Made by a program: the position numbers and the translations under genes
NCBI RefSeq assembly: GCF_042682565.1
Contig: NZ_JBHUIC010000013.1
DNA from: Pistricoccus aurantiacus
GTDB taxonomy: Bacteria > Pseudomonadota > Gammaproteobacteria > Pseudomonadales > Halomonadaceae
Length of the DNA stretch: 64,000 nt
Direction: 5' to 3' (one strand)
The notes under the pieces: model-generated
What the model saw: the letters and a program-made list of their open reading frames with translations, nothing else
What the model was told of the DNA's origin: nothing
The model's database searches: none
In this document: positions 52,321 through 59,924 of the stretch, piece after piece
Layout of the letters: each line of letters opens with the position of its first letter
Position numbering within the stretch: the first letter of the stretch is position 1

Positions 52321-53184
52321 ATGGCACACAGCATGACCGCGTTTTCCCGCCAGAGCCATGAAGCCGCTTGGGGCAGCCTGCATCTGGAGCTGCGCTCGGT
52401 GAATCAGCGCTACCTGGACGTGCACTTCCGCCTGCCGGAGAGCCTTCGAGCGCTGGAGCCGATCTGGCGCGAAACCCTGCGCAAACGTCTGGCCCGGGGC
52501 AAGGTGGAATGCACCCTGCAGTTCGCCCCGGCCACCGCCGGCGCCGGCTTTGGGGTCAACCGTGAGCGCCTCATGGAACTGGCCTTCGCCCTGCAGCAGA
52601 TACGCGGCGAGATTCCGGATGCCCCTATGCCGGACGCCCTGGCGCTGCTCGATCACCCGGGCATCGGTGATGCCCGGGAACCCGATCTGGACGATATCAA
52701 GGCCGCCGCCGAAACCTTGTTTTCTCAAGCGTTGGATGAGCTGATCGAGGGCCGCGCGCGGGAAGGAAAACGTCTGGCGGAACTGATCCAAGCGCGACTC
52801 GACAGCACCCAAGAGCAGGTTGCCCAGGTACGCGCCTTGCTGCCGGGTATTCTCGAACGCCAGCGCATTTTGCTGCTGGAACGTCTTGAAGCGGTGCGCG
52901 TGGAACTCGACCCTCAGCGCCTGGAAGCGGAACTGGTGATGATGGCCCAGAAAGCCGACGTGGACGAAGAACTCGACCGTCTGGAAACCCACGTAACGGA
53001 AGTCGCCCGACAGCTCACCCAGAAAGGTCCCATAGGACGCCGGCTGGACTTCCTGATGCAGGAACTCAACCGGGAAGCCAATACCCTGTCGTCGAAATCC
53101 GTGGTCGCGGAAACCACCCGCTGCGCCGTGGAACTCAAGGTACTGATCGAACAGATGCGGGAGCAGATTCAGAATATTGAATGA
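52321..53184 (+). CDS. yicC: YicC/YloC-type endoribonuclease
   Basis: 287-residue YicC: MAHSMTAFSRQ start, SVNQRYLDVHFRLPESLRALEP, RGKVECTLQF, and the C-terminal DVDEELDRLETHVTEVARQL and LDFLMQELNREANTL blocks which carry the acidic catalytic residues of the recently recognised RNase family. ATG at 52321 (CAGGAG upstream) is preferred over in-frame starts 168 bp upstream. The gene is complete, with the island integrase starting 185 bp after its stop; gmk, usually next, is displaced. Confidence 0.92.
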   Translation: MAHSMTAFSRQSHEAAWGSLHLELRSVNQRYLDVHFRLPESLRALEPIWRETLRKRLARGKVECTLQFAPATAGAGFGVNRERLMELAFALQQIRGEIPDAPMPDALALLDHPGIGDAREPDLDDIKAAAETLFSQALDELIEGRAREGKRLAELIQARLDSTQEQVAQVRALLPGILERQRILLLERLEAVRVELDPQRLEAELVMMAQKADVDEELDRLETHVTEVARQLTQKGPIGRRLDFLMQELNREANTLSSKSVVAETTRCAVELKVLIEQMREQIQNIE

Positions 53185-53300
53185 TGTTCTTGGGTGTTCG
53201 ATGCCGTTCTTTAAGCCAATATAAATCAAATAGTTATGGAGTTTTTACGATCATGGTGTTCGTGTAAGTTCTGCCAAGTTTGAGTAGTGATGGGTAGTAG

Positions 53301-53358
53301 ATTGGGGAGTATTTTCTCGCTATATTGTGTCGGCGAGATTGTACTCCCCAATTTTTTT
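53301..53358 (+). terminator. Large stem-loop with T-run immediately before int
   Basis: ATTGGGGAGTA (53301-53311) pairs with TACTCCCCAAT (53342-53352); inside, CTCGC (53316-53320) pairs with GCGAG (53333-53337). Seven T follow. Looks like a strong rho-independent terminator, 12 bp before the GTG of int. Confidence 0.75.
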
Positions 53359-53369
53359 GAGGCAGGAAG

Positions 53370-54611
53370 GTGGGCAAGCTACACGACAAAACCGTCAAGA
53401 AACTGATCAAAGAGAAGCCATCCGTTCGGCATGCCGACGGCAATGGCCTCTACCTCATGACCCCGAAGCGCGGCGATGCATACTGGATGCTGCGCTACAC
53501 CACCCCAGCTACCAAGCTTCGTCGTGAATACACCATCGGCAAGGTGGACGACTGGTCATTGGCCGACGCCCGCGATGAGGCGGCGAAGCTGAGGTTGGCG
53601 ATCAAGCGTGAGGGTGCTGACCCGGTTCAGGAACGGCAGAAGGTCAACCAAAACCCCTTCAAAACGCTCAATGACCTGTACGCGGACTACTACGAGCTTC
53701 GCAAACGAGAAATCGCGTCCCACCATAAAGAGAAGAGCCTGTACGAGCGTGAGGTCGCCTGGCGCATCGGGAAGGTGGAACTTGAAAAGATCCGGCCAGT
53801 GGATATCAGTGAAATCCTGCGCGACGTGGCCAATGGCTATGACGACAATAAGCCCCGCCCGACCCTCTCAAATGATTTGATGCGTCTGTTGAGGAACCTG
53901 TTTGATCACGGCATCAAACTGGACCTCACCCGGTTCAATCCAGCCTCGCCATTCCGCCCCAGGGACGCCGGTGGGGAGGAGAAGGCCGCCAACTACCCAA
54001 TGACGGAACCCGAGATTATCGAGTTCTTCAACAAGCTCCGGGGCATTCCGGCACAATTTAGTCGAGAGAATTACTTGGCCTGCGCCCTGTTGATAGCCAC
54101 TTGCACACGAAAGATGGAGCTTCTGGCAGCGCCTTGGTCGGAATTCGATCTGGAGAACCGTATCTGGTACCTGCCCGAGGAAAGGACCAAAAAGAGAAGG
54201 GCCATCGATATTCCTTTGGCGGAGCCCGCCGTGGAATGGCTGAATGAACTGAAAGTACGCTCCTGTGGGAGTGATTGGGTGTTTCCAGCTCGCAGGATCA
54301 GTAAAAAGGCGCGAACTCCGCACGTGTGTGAAAACACGCTGAACCATGCGCTCAAGAAGCTCTTTGAGAAAAAACTCTTCTCATTCGACAAGCGCCGCGT
54401 CCACGATCTACGGGGTACGGCCAGAACCAAGCTGGGAAAACTCGGCTTTGATGACAATCTGGCCCAACGCTGCCTGAATCAGCTGCCCGGCAACCGGACG
54501 GACCGGGTTTATAACAAGCATGCGTATTTTGAAGAACGAAGAGAGGCTCACGAGGCGCTCTGCGAATGGTTAGCGCCCATCGTGAGAGGTGAAGTTAGTT
54601 CTGGAGAGTAA
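53370..54611 (+). CDS. int: Tyrosine-type site-specific integrase (P4-like)
   Basis: 413-residue phage/island integrase: N-terminal arm-binding DUF4102-type domain (about 5-90), SAM-like core-binding domain (about 100-195) and catalytic domain with R247 (TCTRKMELLAAPW), H345-x-x-R348 (VHDLRGTARTKLG) and nucleophile Y381 (RVYNKHAYFEERR). It recombines an attP site with the chromosome; the location right after yicC implies that the 3' end of yicC or the following intergenic DNA holds the att core. GTG start at 53370 with GAGGCAGG upstream. Confidence 0.93.
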   Translation: MGKLHDKTVKKLIKEKPSVRHADGNGLYLMTPKRGDAYWMLRYTTPATKLRREYTIGKVDDWSLADARDEAAKLRLAIKREGADPVQERQKVNQNPFKTLNDLYADYYELRKREIASHHKEKSLYEREVAWRIGKVELEKIRPVDISEILRDVANGYDDNKPRPTLSNDLMRLLRNLFDHGIKLDLTRFNPASPFRPRDAGGEEKAANYPMTEPEIIEFFNKLRGIPAQFSRENYLACALLIATCTRKMELLAAPWSEFDLENRIWYLPEERTKKRRAIDIPLAEPAVEWLNELKVRSCGSDWVFPARRISKKARTPHVCENTLNHALKKLFEKKLFSFDKRRVHDLRGTARTKLGKLGFDDNLAQRCLNQLPGNRTDRVYNKHAYFEERREAHEALCEWLAPIVRGEVSSGE

Positions 54612-54622
54612 AAGGGGCCAGA

Positions 54623-54865
54623 TCAAGCCCCTTGTTGTTCGATCCAGGCCAACAAATCCGATAGTCGCCATGCCACCGAGTTGCAGCCCAACTTGAGCCG
54701 TGCCGGAGCCACTCGCTTTCGCTCCAAGGTCCACCACTGCGTCCGGCTGACGCCCGTAATCGCTCGGCGGTCCGACTCCCGGACCAGCCGCTCACACTGT
54801 CCAGAACGAGCCAGCAGCTTGGTGCGCACCTCTTCCGAAGGCGGACTGAAAGTTTTATCACTCAT
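54623..54865 (-). CDS. AlpA-like DNA-binding protein
   Basis: 80-residue helix-turn-helix protein: ITGVSRTQWWTLERKRVAPA and VAWRLSDLLAWIEQQ match the AlpA excisionase/regulator family of phage satellites and islands (normal motif GVSRSTLYRLxxxGxFP). It overlaps the DUF927 gene by 8 bp and is convergent with int, so may act as excisionase or as regulator of int. Confidence 0.75.
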   Translation of the reverse strand: MSDKTFSPPSEEVRTKLLARSGQCERLVRESDRRAITGVSRTQWWTLERKRVAPARLKLGCNSVAWRLSDLLAWIEQQGA

Positions 54866-56597
54866 TCTCCGCTACCTCCGAATCAATACTGGGATAAGTG
54901 GGAAACTGGGAAAGCCCATCCCCGTCCGGTAGCGACTCCCAGTAGGCTTTGATCCGATCAGGCCACAGGGCAAAAAAGCGTTCGGAACGATCCCGTAACT
55001 TAATCTTTATAGTGCCGCGGCTCTTCTCATTCGCATCCAGAAATCCCCTCTGAAAAAGTGGTTCTATGTCCCGCATATAGCGGCTTGGTAAGCCCAGCTC
55101 CTCGAGAAAGGTGTTTTTCGGAATCAGCCATTGTCTTTCACCGTCCACGTCCCGCCGAAGGCCGATCATCCTTCCGTAATCTCCGCGCTCGAATTTGGAG
55201 AAGCGGTGGTTCCATCGAACAACCGCGTCGCGGAGACGAATGAGCAGACGATACTCTTCAGAATCGAAAATATGTCCGCGATTCTGTAACCACGCCCCTA
55301 TGACCTTCTCCACAGCTTGCACTGAGCTGGCTTCCGTCCAAGGCACTAGATAGTTTTTGCAGGCGAGGCACAGTGCTACGGCTACGAGGGCAAAGCGCTT
55401 GAGTACACGGATTACCTGAGGGGCCATATGTGGGGTAACCCACAAGTCCAGCAGTTTTCTGGTTTCCCGCTGGATGTATGCGGGCAGCTCATCAATATCG
55501 TCGGTCAGGTGCTCGACCCATTCGCGAAATAACGTGCCGTAGTATCTTCTGGTGTGTCTTTTTAGTATATCGACCAACTCCTGAGAGCTGGGAAGTCCAT
55601 GCAGGTCATCAAATGCGCCAAACCGCCCGAAAACGGGAATTTCCACAAGATGATTTTGTTGCCCCGCTTTTGCCTGTTTTCCAACTTGTTGAAAAATCTC
55701 TGAAAACCATATTTCACCCGAGCTTAGTGCCAGTGTGCGACAGTGAGTCTGAGGCGCGAGGTCTCCAGTAATTTTAGCGCGCAGTTTACTTGCGCTGTTC
55801 ATTATGTAGTAGGTGGCCGTATCAATGTCTTCGGGCTTGGCTAAGCCGATTTCATCAAGTGCCAGCAACATATCATTATGTTCAGCAGAAACCGCTGTCA
55901 GGCCGTTAGATGTAGATATCCAACTTCTCATGAACGTTGGTGCACCACAAACACTGGTGGCCACCTGCAGCAACGTTGCTTTCCCATACCCTGAGAGGCC
56001 TGCGAGATGGAAGACTCCGTTTTCAAGGTCGGCGGGCTGCAGCATTGGCGCAGCCAGCGCCACGCCGACACTGAACACTGCCAGAGGGTTTCCTACGCAA
56101 AGCCGGCCTATGTGGGCTTGCCAGTCTTGGAGGGAGCCCTTTTCTTGCAGAATAGGGGAGGTTGATAGCTGCCCAACAAAATGATGCTGCTCACCAGCCT
56201 GACCTGCGGTCCAGCTACTCGTTGCAAAGACAGTGTTATGCCAGCCTGTGCGGTCTACAATGGTGGCCGGTGGCGCCTTCGCCATTTCCTCGAGCAAGTA
56301 CCGTTGTAGTCGTGTCCAACTGATATTGCCGGGTTCGAGCAGATAGCCAGTGTCTACCAATAGCTCTCGTATCTGCCGAGCGTTATCGCCGTTCAGGTTC
56401 CGCGCATACACCACCTCTCTCAGCAGAAGATTGTCCATGTTCTTCCACTGCAGGAGCGCGCCGTGGCCGTGCTTCTTATTGGAGAGGCGGGTTCTGGCAA
56501 CCACCTCAATCCACCCGCCAACCCTCTGCCATTCTCCAGAGCTATAGCAATACAGCCCGGAGTCTCTCAACTGAAATTTCATCCGCCCCTCCGTCAC
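54858..56597 (-). CDS. DUF927-domain ATPase (island replication/helicase-like protein)
   Basis: 579-residue protein with the DUF927 domain in the middle: LCVGNPLAVFSVGVALAAPM, then a P-loop GLSGYGKATLLQVAT (about 200-214) and a Walker B-like LLALDEIGLAKPED (about 250-263). C-terminal part (about 420-560) has no obvious domain. DUF927 proteins occur beside AlpA genes in integrative elements, and an initiator-helicase role has been proposed from their position. Overlaps by ATGA with the HTH gene upstream, forming a three-gene minus-strand operon. Lower G+C than the host genes. Confidence 0.75.
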   Translation of the reverse strand: MTEGRMKFQLRDSGLYCYSSGEWQRVGGWIEVVARTRLSNKKHGHGALLQWKNMDNLLLREVVYARNLNGDNARQIRELLVDTGYLLEPGNISWTRLQRYLLEEMAKAPPATIVDRTGWHNTVFATSSWTAGQAGEQHHFVGQLSTSPILQEKGSLQDWQAHIGRLCVGNPLAVFSVGVALAAPMLQPADLENGVFHLAGLSGYGKATLLQVATSVCGAPTFMRSWISTSNGLTAVSAEHNDMLLALDEIGLAKPEDIDTATYYIMNSASKLRAKITGDLAPQTHCRTLALSSGEIWFSEIFQQVGKQAKAGQQNHLVEIPVFGRFGAFDDLHGLPSSQELVDILKRHTRRYYGTLFREWVEHLTDDIDELPAYIQRETRKLLDLWVTPHMAPQVIRVLKRFALVAVALCLACKNYLVPWTEASSVQAVEKVIGAWLQNRGHIFDSEEYRLLIRLRDAVVRWNHRFSKFERGDYGRMIGLRRDVDGERQWLIPKNTFLEELGLPSRYMRDIEPLFQRGFLDANEKSRGTIKIKLRDRSERFFALWPDRIKAYWESLPDGDGLSQFPTYPSIDSEVAENE

Positions 56598-56794
56598 AGC
56601 CGATCCAGCCAGTTGCGAACATCCTGGATCCGGAACCTGACGGCTCGACCGCTAGGGTTTGGTTTTATGGGGGCGGGGAAGCGACCTGACCGGACGTACC
56701 GACGCAGCGTGGCTTGCGATAGCTGAGTGACGGCACACACTTCTTCGTATGTGAGCAAGCGCTCGTTGGTCTCGCTAGAAAACATGTGTTTCAT
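56594..56794 (-). CDS. AlpA-like transcriptional regulator
   Basis: 66-residue MerR/Xis-type winged helix-turn-helix protein: LTYEEVCAVTQLSQATLRRY, GRFPAPIKPNPSGRAVRFR and WLDRL are the AlpA pattern. First gene of the minus-strand operon; it probably autoregulates through the non-coding region upstream, which includes the 28-bp palindrome. ATG at 56785 is an alternative start. Confidence 0.8.
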   Translation of the reverse strand: MKHMFSSETNERLLTYEEVCAVTQLSQATLRRYVRSGRFPAPIKPNPSGRAVRFRIQDVRNWLDRL

Positions 56795-57531
56795 TATCTA
56801 CTCCTGGTTCGTTAATTAACGGCAGGAGTGATTATTAGTAATCAGGAGTCAGGACCAGAACTGTGGAATTGGCCATTTTGGGCGCAAAGAGAAAAAATTA
56901 TAACTAGATGAAATTAAAGGTTAATTTCTGTCATTAGGGCGATTTTCATGGGAACCTCATCGGTTTTCTGGCGAAATCTGGTGAAAATGTGAAAAACCGC
57001 TGTCACCCGCCACCATCACGGCATCATTTTGTGAAGCGGTAATGCTCATTGACTTTCACATGTGAAAGTCAATGCTGGACGTGATCCAAACAGCCTCTTA
57101 AAGAGCCTTTTCGAGGCCCTGTTATTTCACGGGTTATACCCGCATCACACCGGGGCTCCAAAAGGTCTCTTCCAAGCCCCTTGTAAATGCTCCGAGGAAG
57201 CAGCGGGAATTGTTGTAACGACGACAGTTAGTCCGGTTCCATCAAGCCACCGGATACCGGTGTTGTCACTGAGGTGGGAGGCCAGGGTCCCAAATAAATA
57301 ATGGAACGCAGATCCTTCAGCCCATGCGAGCTATTTCATGGCGCGCGGGAGCGAAGGGGCAAAGTCCCAAATCAGGTAGTTACGTGGACAGGAATTGGAG
57401 AGGTCCCATGGCTTGGAGGAAGGAATCTGCCTCCAACCCCGTCTTTTCGTCCGAAAAAGGCAAAAGCGCATGGCAGCTCCAAGCACTCAGTTGCTTACGA
57501 TTGTTGGCAAATCCATAGCGAGGAGCCAGCC
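56795..57531. other. Non-coding island region, candidate regulatory/oriT region
   Basis: This 737-bp stretch has no supportable gene; the short frames in it resemble nothing and one starts inside a palindrome. Its first 260 bp are AT-rich. It holds a perfect 28-bp palindrome at 57047-57074, a small hairpin CGGGT-TAT-ACCCG (57130-57142) and the promoters of the AlpA operon (minus) and of the MobI-like gene (plus). In SXT-type elements oriT lies just upstream of mobI, so this is the place to look for an oriT. Confidence 0.5.
57047..57074. repeat. Perfect 28-bp palindrome
   Basis: CATTGACTTTCACA is followed directly by its exact reverse complement TGTGAAAGTCAATG. Also flanked by the direct repeat AATGCT (57041-57046 and 57071-57076). 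Likely operator for a dimeric regulator or an oriT recognition element. Confidence 0.9.
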
Positions 57532-58134
57532 ATGAGCAAACGAATGACTCACCAGGAAACCTGCGAAGAGTGGGAGGCGGTCAGCCGAGCAAAAAATGTG
57601 AACCACCAGCGTGGTACCAAAGCGGCCATCACGCAATGCCGGCAATTTTTGACGGCGATTCACCAGCAAGCAGACGTGGAGCAAGCCAGGTACCGCTATC
57701 TGGCTCAGCGTCTCTGTGATCACTTCTGGTCACACAACGTCGCGCACCGTACCGATAAGACACCCGGATATCCCGGGCATTTCGGCTGCCGCGTCCGACT
57801 CCGGAAAAGAAAGTTGGAGTTGTCCTGGTACTACAATCGCTTCGTCCCGAAGAAGAGCGGCGAGGGTCGATCAGTGTTCAGTGAGTACATCCGCAAAGAA
57901 GGTCGGTTCCGCTATCACAAACCAGCCTTCACGCGGGCCCAGGACTGGGAGCAACCGCTCATCATGGAAACTGAGGGCGGTTTTGAAATGTTGCGAAGGC
58001 TCAATGCCAATCAGGCGGAGCTTTGTCGAATCGTACGGAAAAGCGAGCGCCTTCTGAGAGATCTGGAGGAGCACCTCGGTGGACTGAAGGAGGCTGCCAG
58101 CCGGACTGCAAGCCCTCCTAACGAGGAAGGATGA
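57532..58134 (+). CDS. MobI-like mobilisation protein (tentative)
   Basis: 200-residue basic protein. The centre and C-terminus (FGCRVRLRKRKLELSWYYNRF, FSEYIRKEGRFRYHKPAF, then long helices around LNANQAELCRIVRKSERLL) recall the MobI family, auxiliary proteins needed with oriT for transfer of SXT/R391 and IncA/C elements. ATG at 57532 follows GAGGAG; the frame is open 231 bp further upstream without similarity or composition of a gene. It lies downstream of a long non-coding region, the position of mobI relative to oriT. Assignment is by recollection of the family pattern only. Confidence 0.5.
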   Translation: MSKRMTHQETCEEWEAVSRAKNVNHQRGTKAAITQCRQFLTAIHQQADVEQARYRYLAQRLCDHFWSHNVAHRTDKTPGYPGHFGCRVRLRKRKLELSWYYNRFVPKKSGEGRSVFSEYIRKEGRFRYHKPAFTRAQDWEQPLIMETEGGFEMLRRLNANQAELCRIVRKSERLLRDLEEHLGGLKEAASRTASPPNEEG

Positions 58135-58384
58135 GGGTTGCTGGAGCTAAAAGGCCTGCCCAATCGCACCGCAAGCGTTGATTGCGCAGAACTATTAATG
58201 AGTGGCATCAAATTTTGACAGGCTATAGGTGCGGCTCTCTGCCGGTCTATCCGGATCAAATCGGTTGAAAGCATAAGGGCGCCCCTATATATTGGTAGGT
58301 CAATTTAGGCTAGGGCTGCTTCGCCCGTGAGATCCAGCCGCCTCAGACGGGGCGGCAACACCATCGCCCATAGGAAGCGAAAAC

Positions 58385-58597
58385 ATGGCCGAGATGGAAG
58401 ACCGCTGGTTATCCGTAGATGAAATAGGCAAACACCTGGGTGTTAGCAATGACACGGTATACCGCTGGATAGACAAACACTCCATGCCAGCCCACCGGGT
58501 GGGCCGTTTTTGGAAGTTCAAGAAAGATGAGATTGATGAGTGGGTACGCAACGGCGGAGCAAGTGACACCAGTGGCGACAATGGCAAGAAATCATAA
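58385..58597 (+). CDS. Small excisionase-type HTH protein at the head of BREX
   Basis: 70-residue MerR-like/Xis helix-turn-helix protein: WLSVDEIGKHLGVSNDTVYRWIDK, then HRVGRFWKFKKDEIDEWVRNG, which is the common excisionase-family DNA-binding domain. Its last 17 bp overlap the brxA start, so it is part of the BREX operon. Known BREX regulators (BrxR) are much larger WYL-type proteins, so this would be a different regulator if it controls the locus. Confidence 0.8.
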   Translation: MAEMEDRWLSVDEIGKHLGVSNDTVYRWIDKHSMPAHRVGRFWKFKKDEIDEWVRNGGASDTSGDNGKKS

Positions 58598-59372
58598 GTC
58601 ACTGGCCCGGTTCGGGTTTCGTTTCGAGCGGGGAGGAGCACACAGCTCCCGAACCGTGATGCTCGACGAACTGGCAACGCTCCTTGGCTATGTCGACCGC
58701 GAAGAAGTCTCGAAAGGCGACTACCTGCGTGCTGTCGAAGAGGACAACTGCCTCGCCAAACGCTCGGGAAAAACCCGGAGGTTGACCTACCGTCACCTGG
58801 CGGAACTCTATTCTCTGGATACCGCCCACATCCTGTTTCGCGCCCTCCGGCATTTTTGGAAGCGAGATGAAGCAGGGCGCCCACTGCTGGCCATGCTGTG
58901 TGCCTATGCCCGCGACTCCATCTTTCGCTCCACGGCGCCCTTTATCCTGAAATGTCCGGAAGGGACAGTGATCAACAGGGAGTCCCTGGAAGAATTTATC
59001 GACAGCCAGGAACCTGGCCGTTTCAGCAAGGCAACCCTGAAATCGACAGCTCAGAACATCAATTCAAGCTGGACCAAGTCAGGCCACTTGACCGGTAGGG
59101 TGAAAAAAATTCGCACCCATCCCACACCCACTCCGGGGAGTGTTTCATACGCACTTTTGCTCGGATACTTGACCGGAGCCCGAGGGCAGGGGCTCTTTCG
59201 CACCGAATATATAAAGTTGCTCGATTGCCCACGCGACAAAGCCATCGAGCTTGCGGAGGAGGCCTCACGCAAGGGCTGGATAACCTTCAAACGGGTGGGG
59301 GATGTGATCGAGGTGCTTTTCCCGAGCCTTATCAACCAGCAAGAACAGGAGTGGCTGCGTGAGCAGGGTTAA
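58581..59372 (+). CDS. brxA: BREX protein BrxA (DUF1819)
   Basis: 263-residue BrxA-like protein, a DNA-binding component of type 1 BREX phage defence. Typical is the N-terminal LDELATLLGYVDREEVSKGDY-type start (here split from LARFGFRFERGGA), YRHLAELYSLD, and RALRHFW followed by LLAMLCAYARDSIFR. ATG at 58581 is used; an in-frame upstream start would overlap the HTH gene by 71 bp. Its C-terminus overlaps brxB by 14 bp. Assigned mainly by its position directly before brxB and brxC. Confidence 0.8.
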   Translation: MARNHKSLARFGFRFERGGAHSSRTVMLDELATLLGYVDREEVSKGDYLRAVEEDNCLAKRSGKTRRLTYRHLAELYSLDTAHILFRALRHFWKRDEAGRPLLAMLCAYARDSIFRSTAPFILKCPEGTVINRESLEEFIDSQEPGRFSKATLKSTAQNINSSWTKSGHLTGRVKKIRTHPTPTPGSVSYALLLGYLTGARGQGLFRTEYIKLLDCPRDKAIELAEEASRKGWITFKRVGDVIEVLFPSLINQQEQEWLREQG

Positions 59373-59910
59373 ACGGTTGGCACAATCCTACAGCAGGCAT
59401 ATATCCATCCCCTGGCGGGACGATGCGGCTGCCGCACAGCGCGTCGTTTTCTGTGTGCATAACGAGAACGAGGAGCGCTGGCTCCGTGCCCGGGTCGATG
59501 AGTTTGAAATTGTCACCAAACAGGCCGGTCACGACTGGGCGCTGTTTGATTTGACCAACACCTTTGCAGCTTGGCTCAGTAGCCAGCGCTATGCCAAGAG
59601 CTACTTTCAGAAGCCACATTTACTCGCCACTGTGTTGCCCAAGTATCTCGATTACATCGTGAATGAGTTCGAGCGCTTTCTGGACAGCCGCAATATTGAT
59701 GAGAACGCTGTAGTAGCAATCCAGGGCGTTGGGTCACTGTTCGGCTTCCTCAAGGTGAAGGATGTGGTCGACAAGCTTGCCCCCCGGGTACCCGGGCGGT
59801 TGCTGGTGTTTTTCCCTGGAAGCTACGAAAACAACAACTACCGACTGCTGGACGGTTACGACGGGTGGAACTATCTCGCCATGCCCATCACGGCGGATAA
59901 GGATTACTGA
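59359..59910 (+). CDS. brxB: BREX protein BrxB (DUF1788)
   Basis: 183-residue DUF1788 protein, core component of type 1 BREX. Family blocks: RVVFCVHNENEERWLRARVD, FLDSRNIDENAVVAIQGVGS-LFGFLKVKDVVDKLAP and the end RLLVFFPGSYENNNYRLLDG followed by GWNYLAMPI. GTG start inside brxA indicates translational coupling. Biochemical function unknown; needed for defence in tested systems. Confidence 0.9.
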   Translation: MSRVKRLAQSYSRHISIPWRDDAAAAQRVVFCVHNENEERWLRARVDEFEIVTKQAGHDWALFDLTNTFAAWLSSQRYAKSYFQKPHLLATVLPKYLDYIVNEFERFLDSRNIDENAVVAIQGVGSLFGFLKVKDVVDKLAPRVPGRLLVFFPGSYENNNYRLLDGYDGWNYLAMPITADKDY

Positions 59911-59924
59911 ATAAGAGGTTGTTA

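Noticed and set aside
57062..57301. 79-codon frame in the island non-coding region
   Set aside because: Its ATG lies inside the 28-bp palindrome, there is no ribosome-binding site and no recognisable sequence.
57301..57531. 77-codon upstream extension of the MobI-like gene
   Set aside because: Odd composition, no similarity, and a good ribosome-binding site stands before the ATG at 57532.
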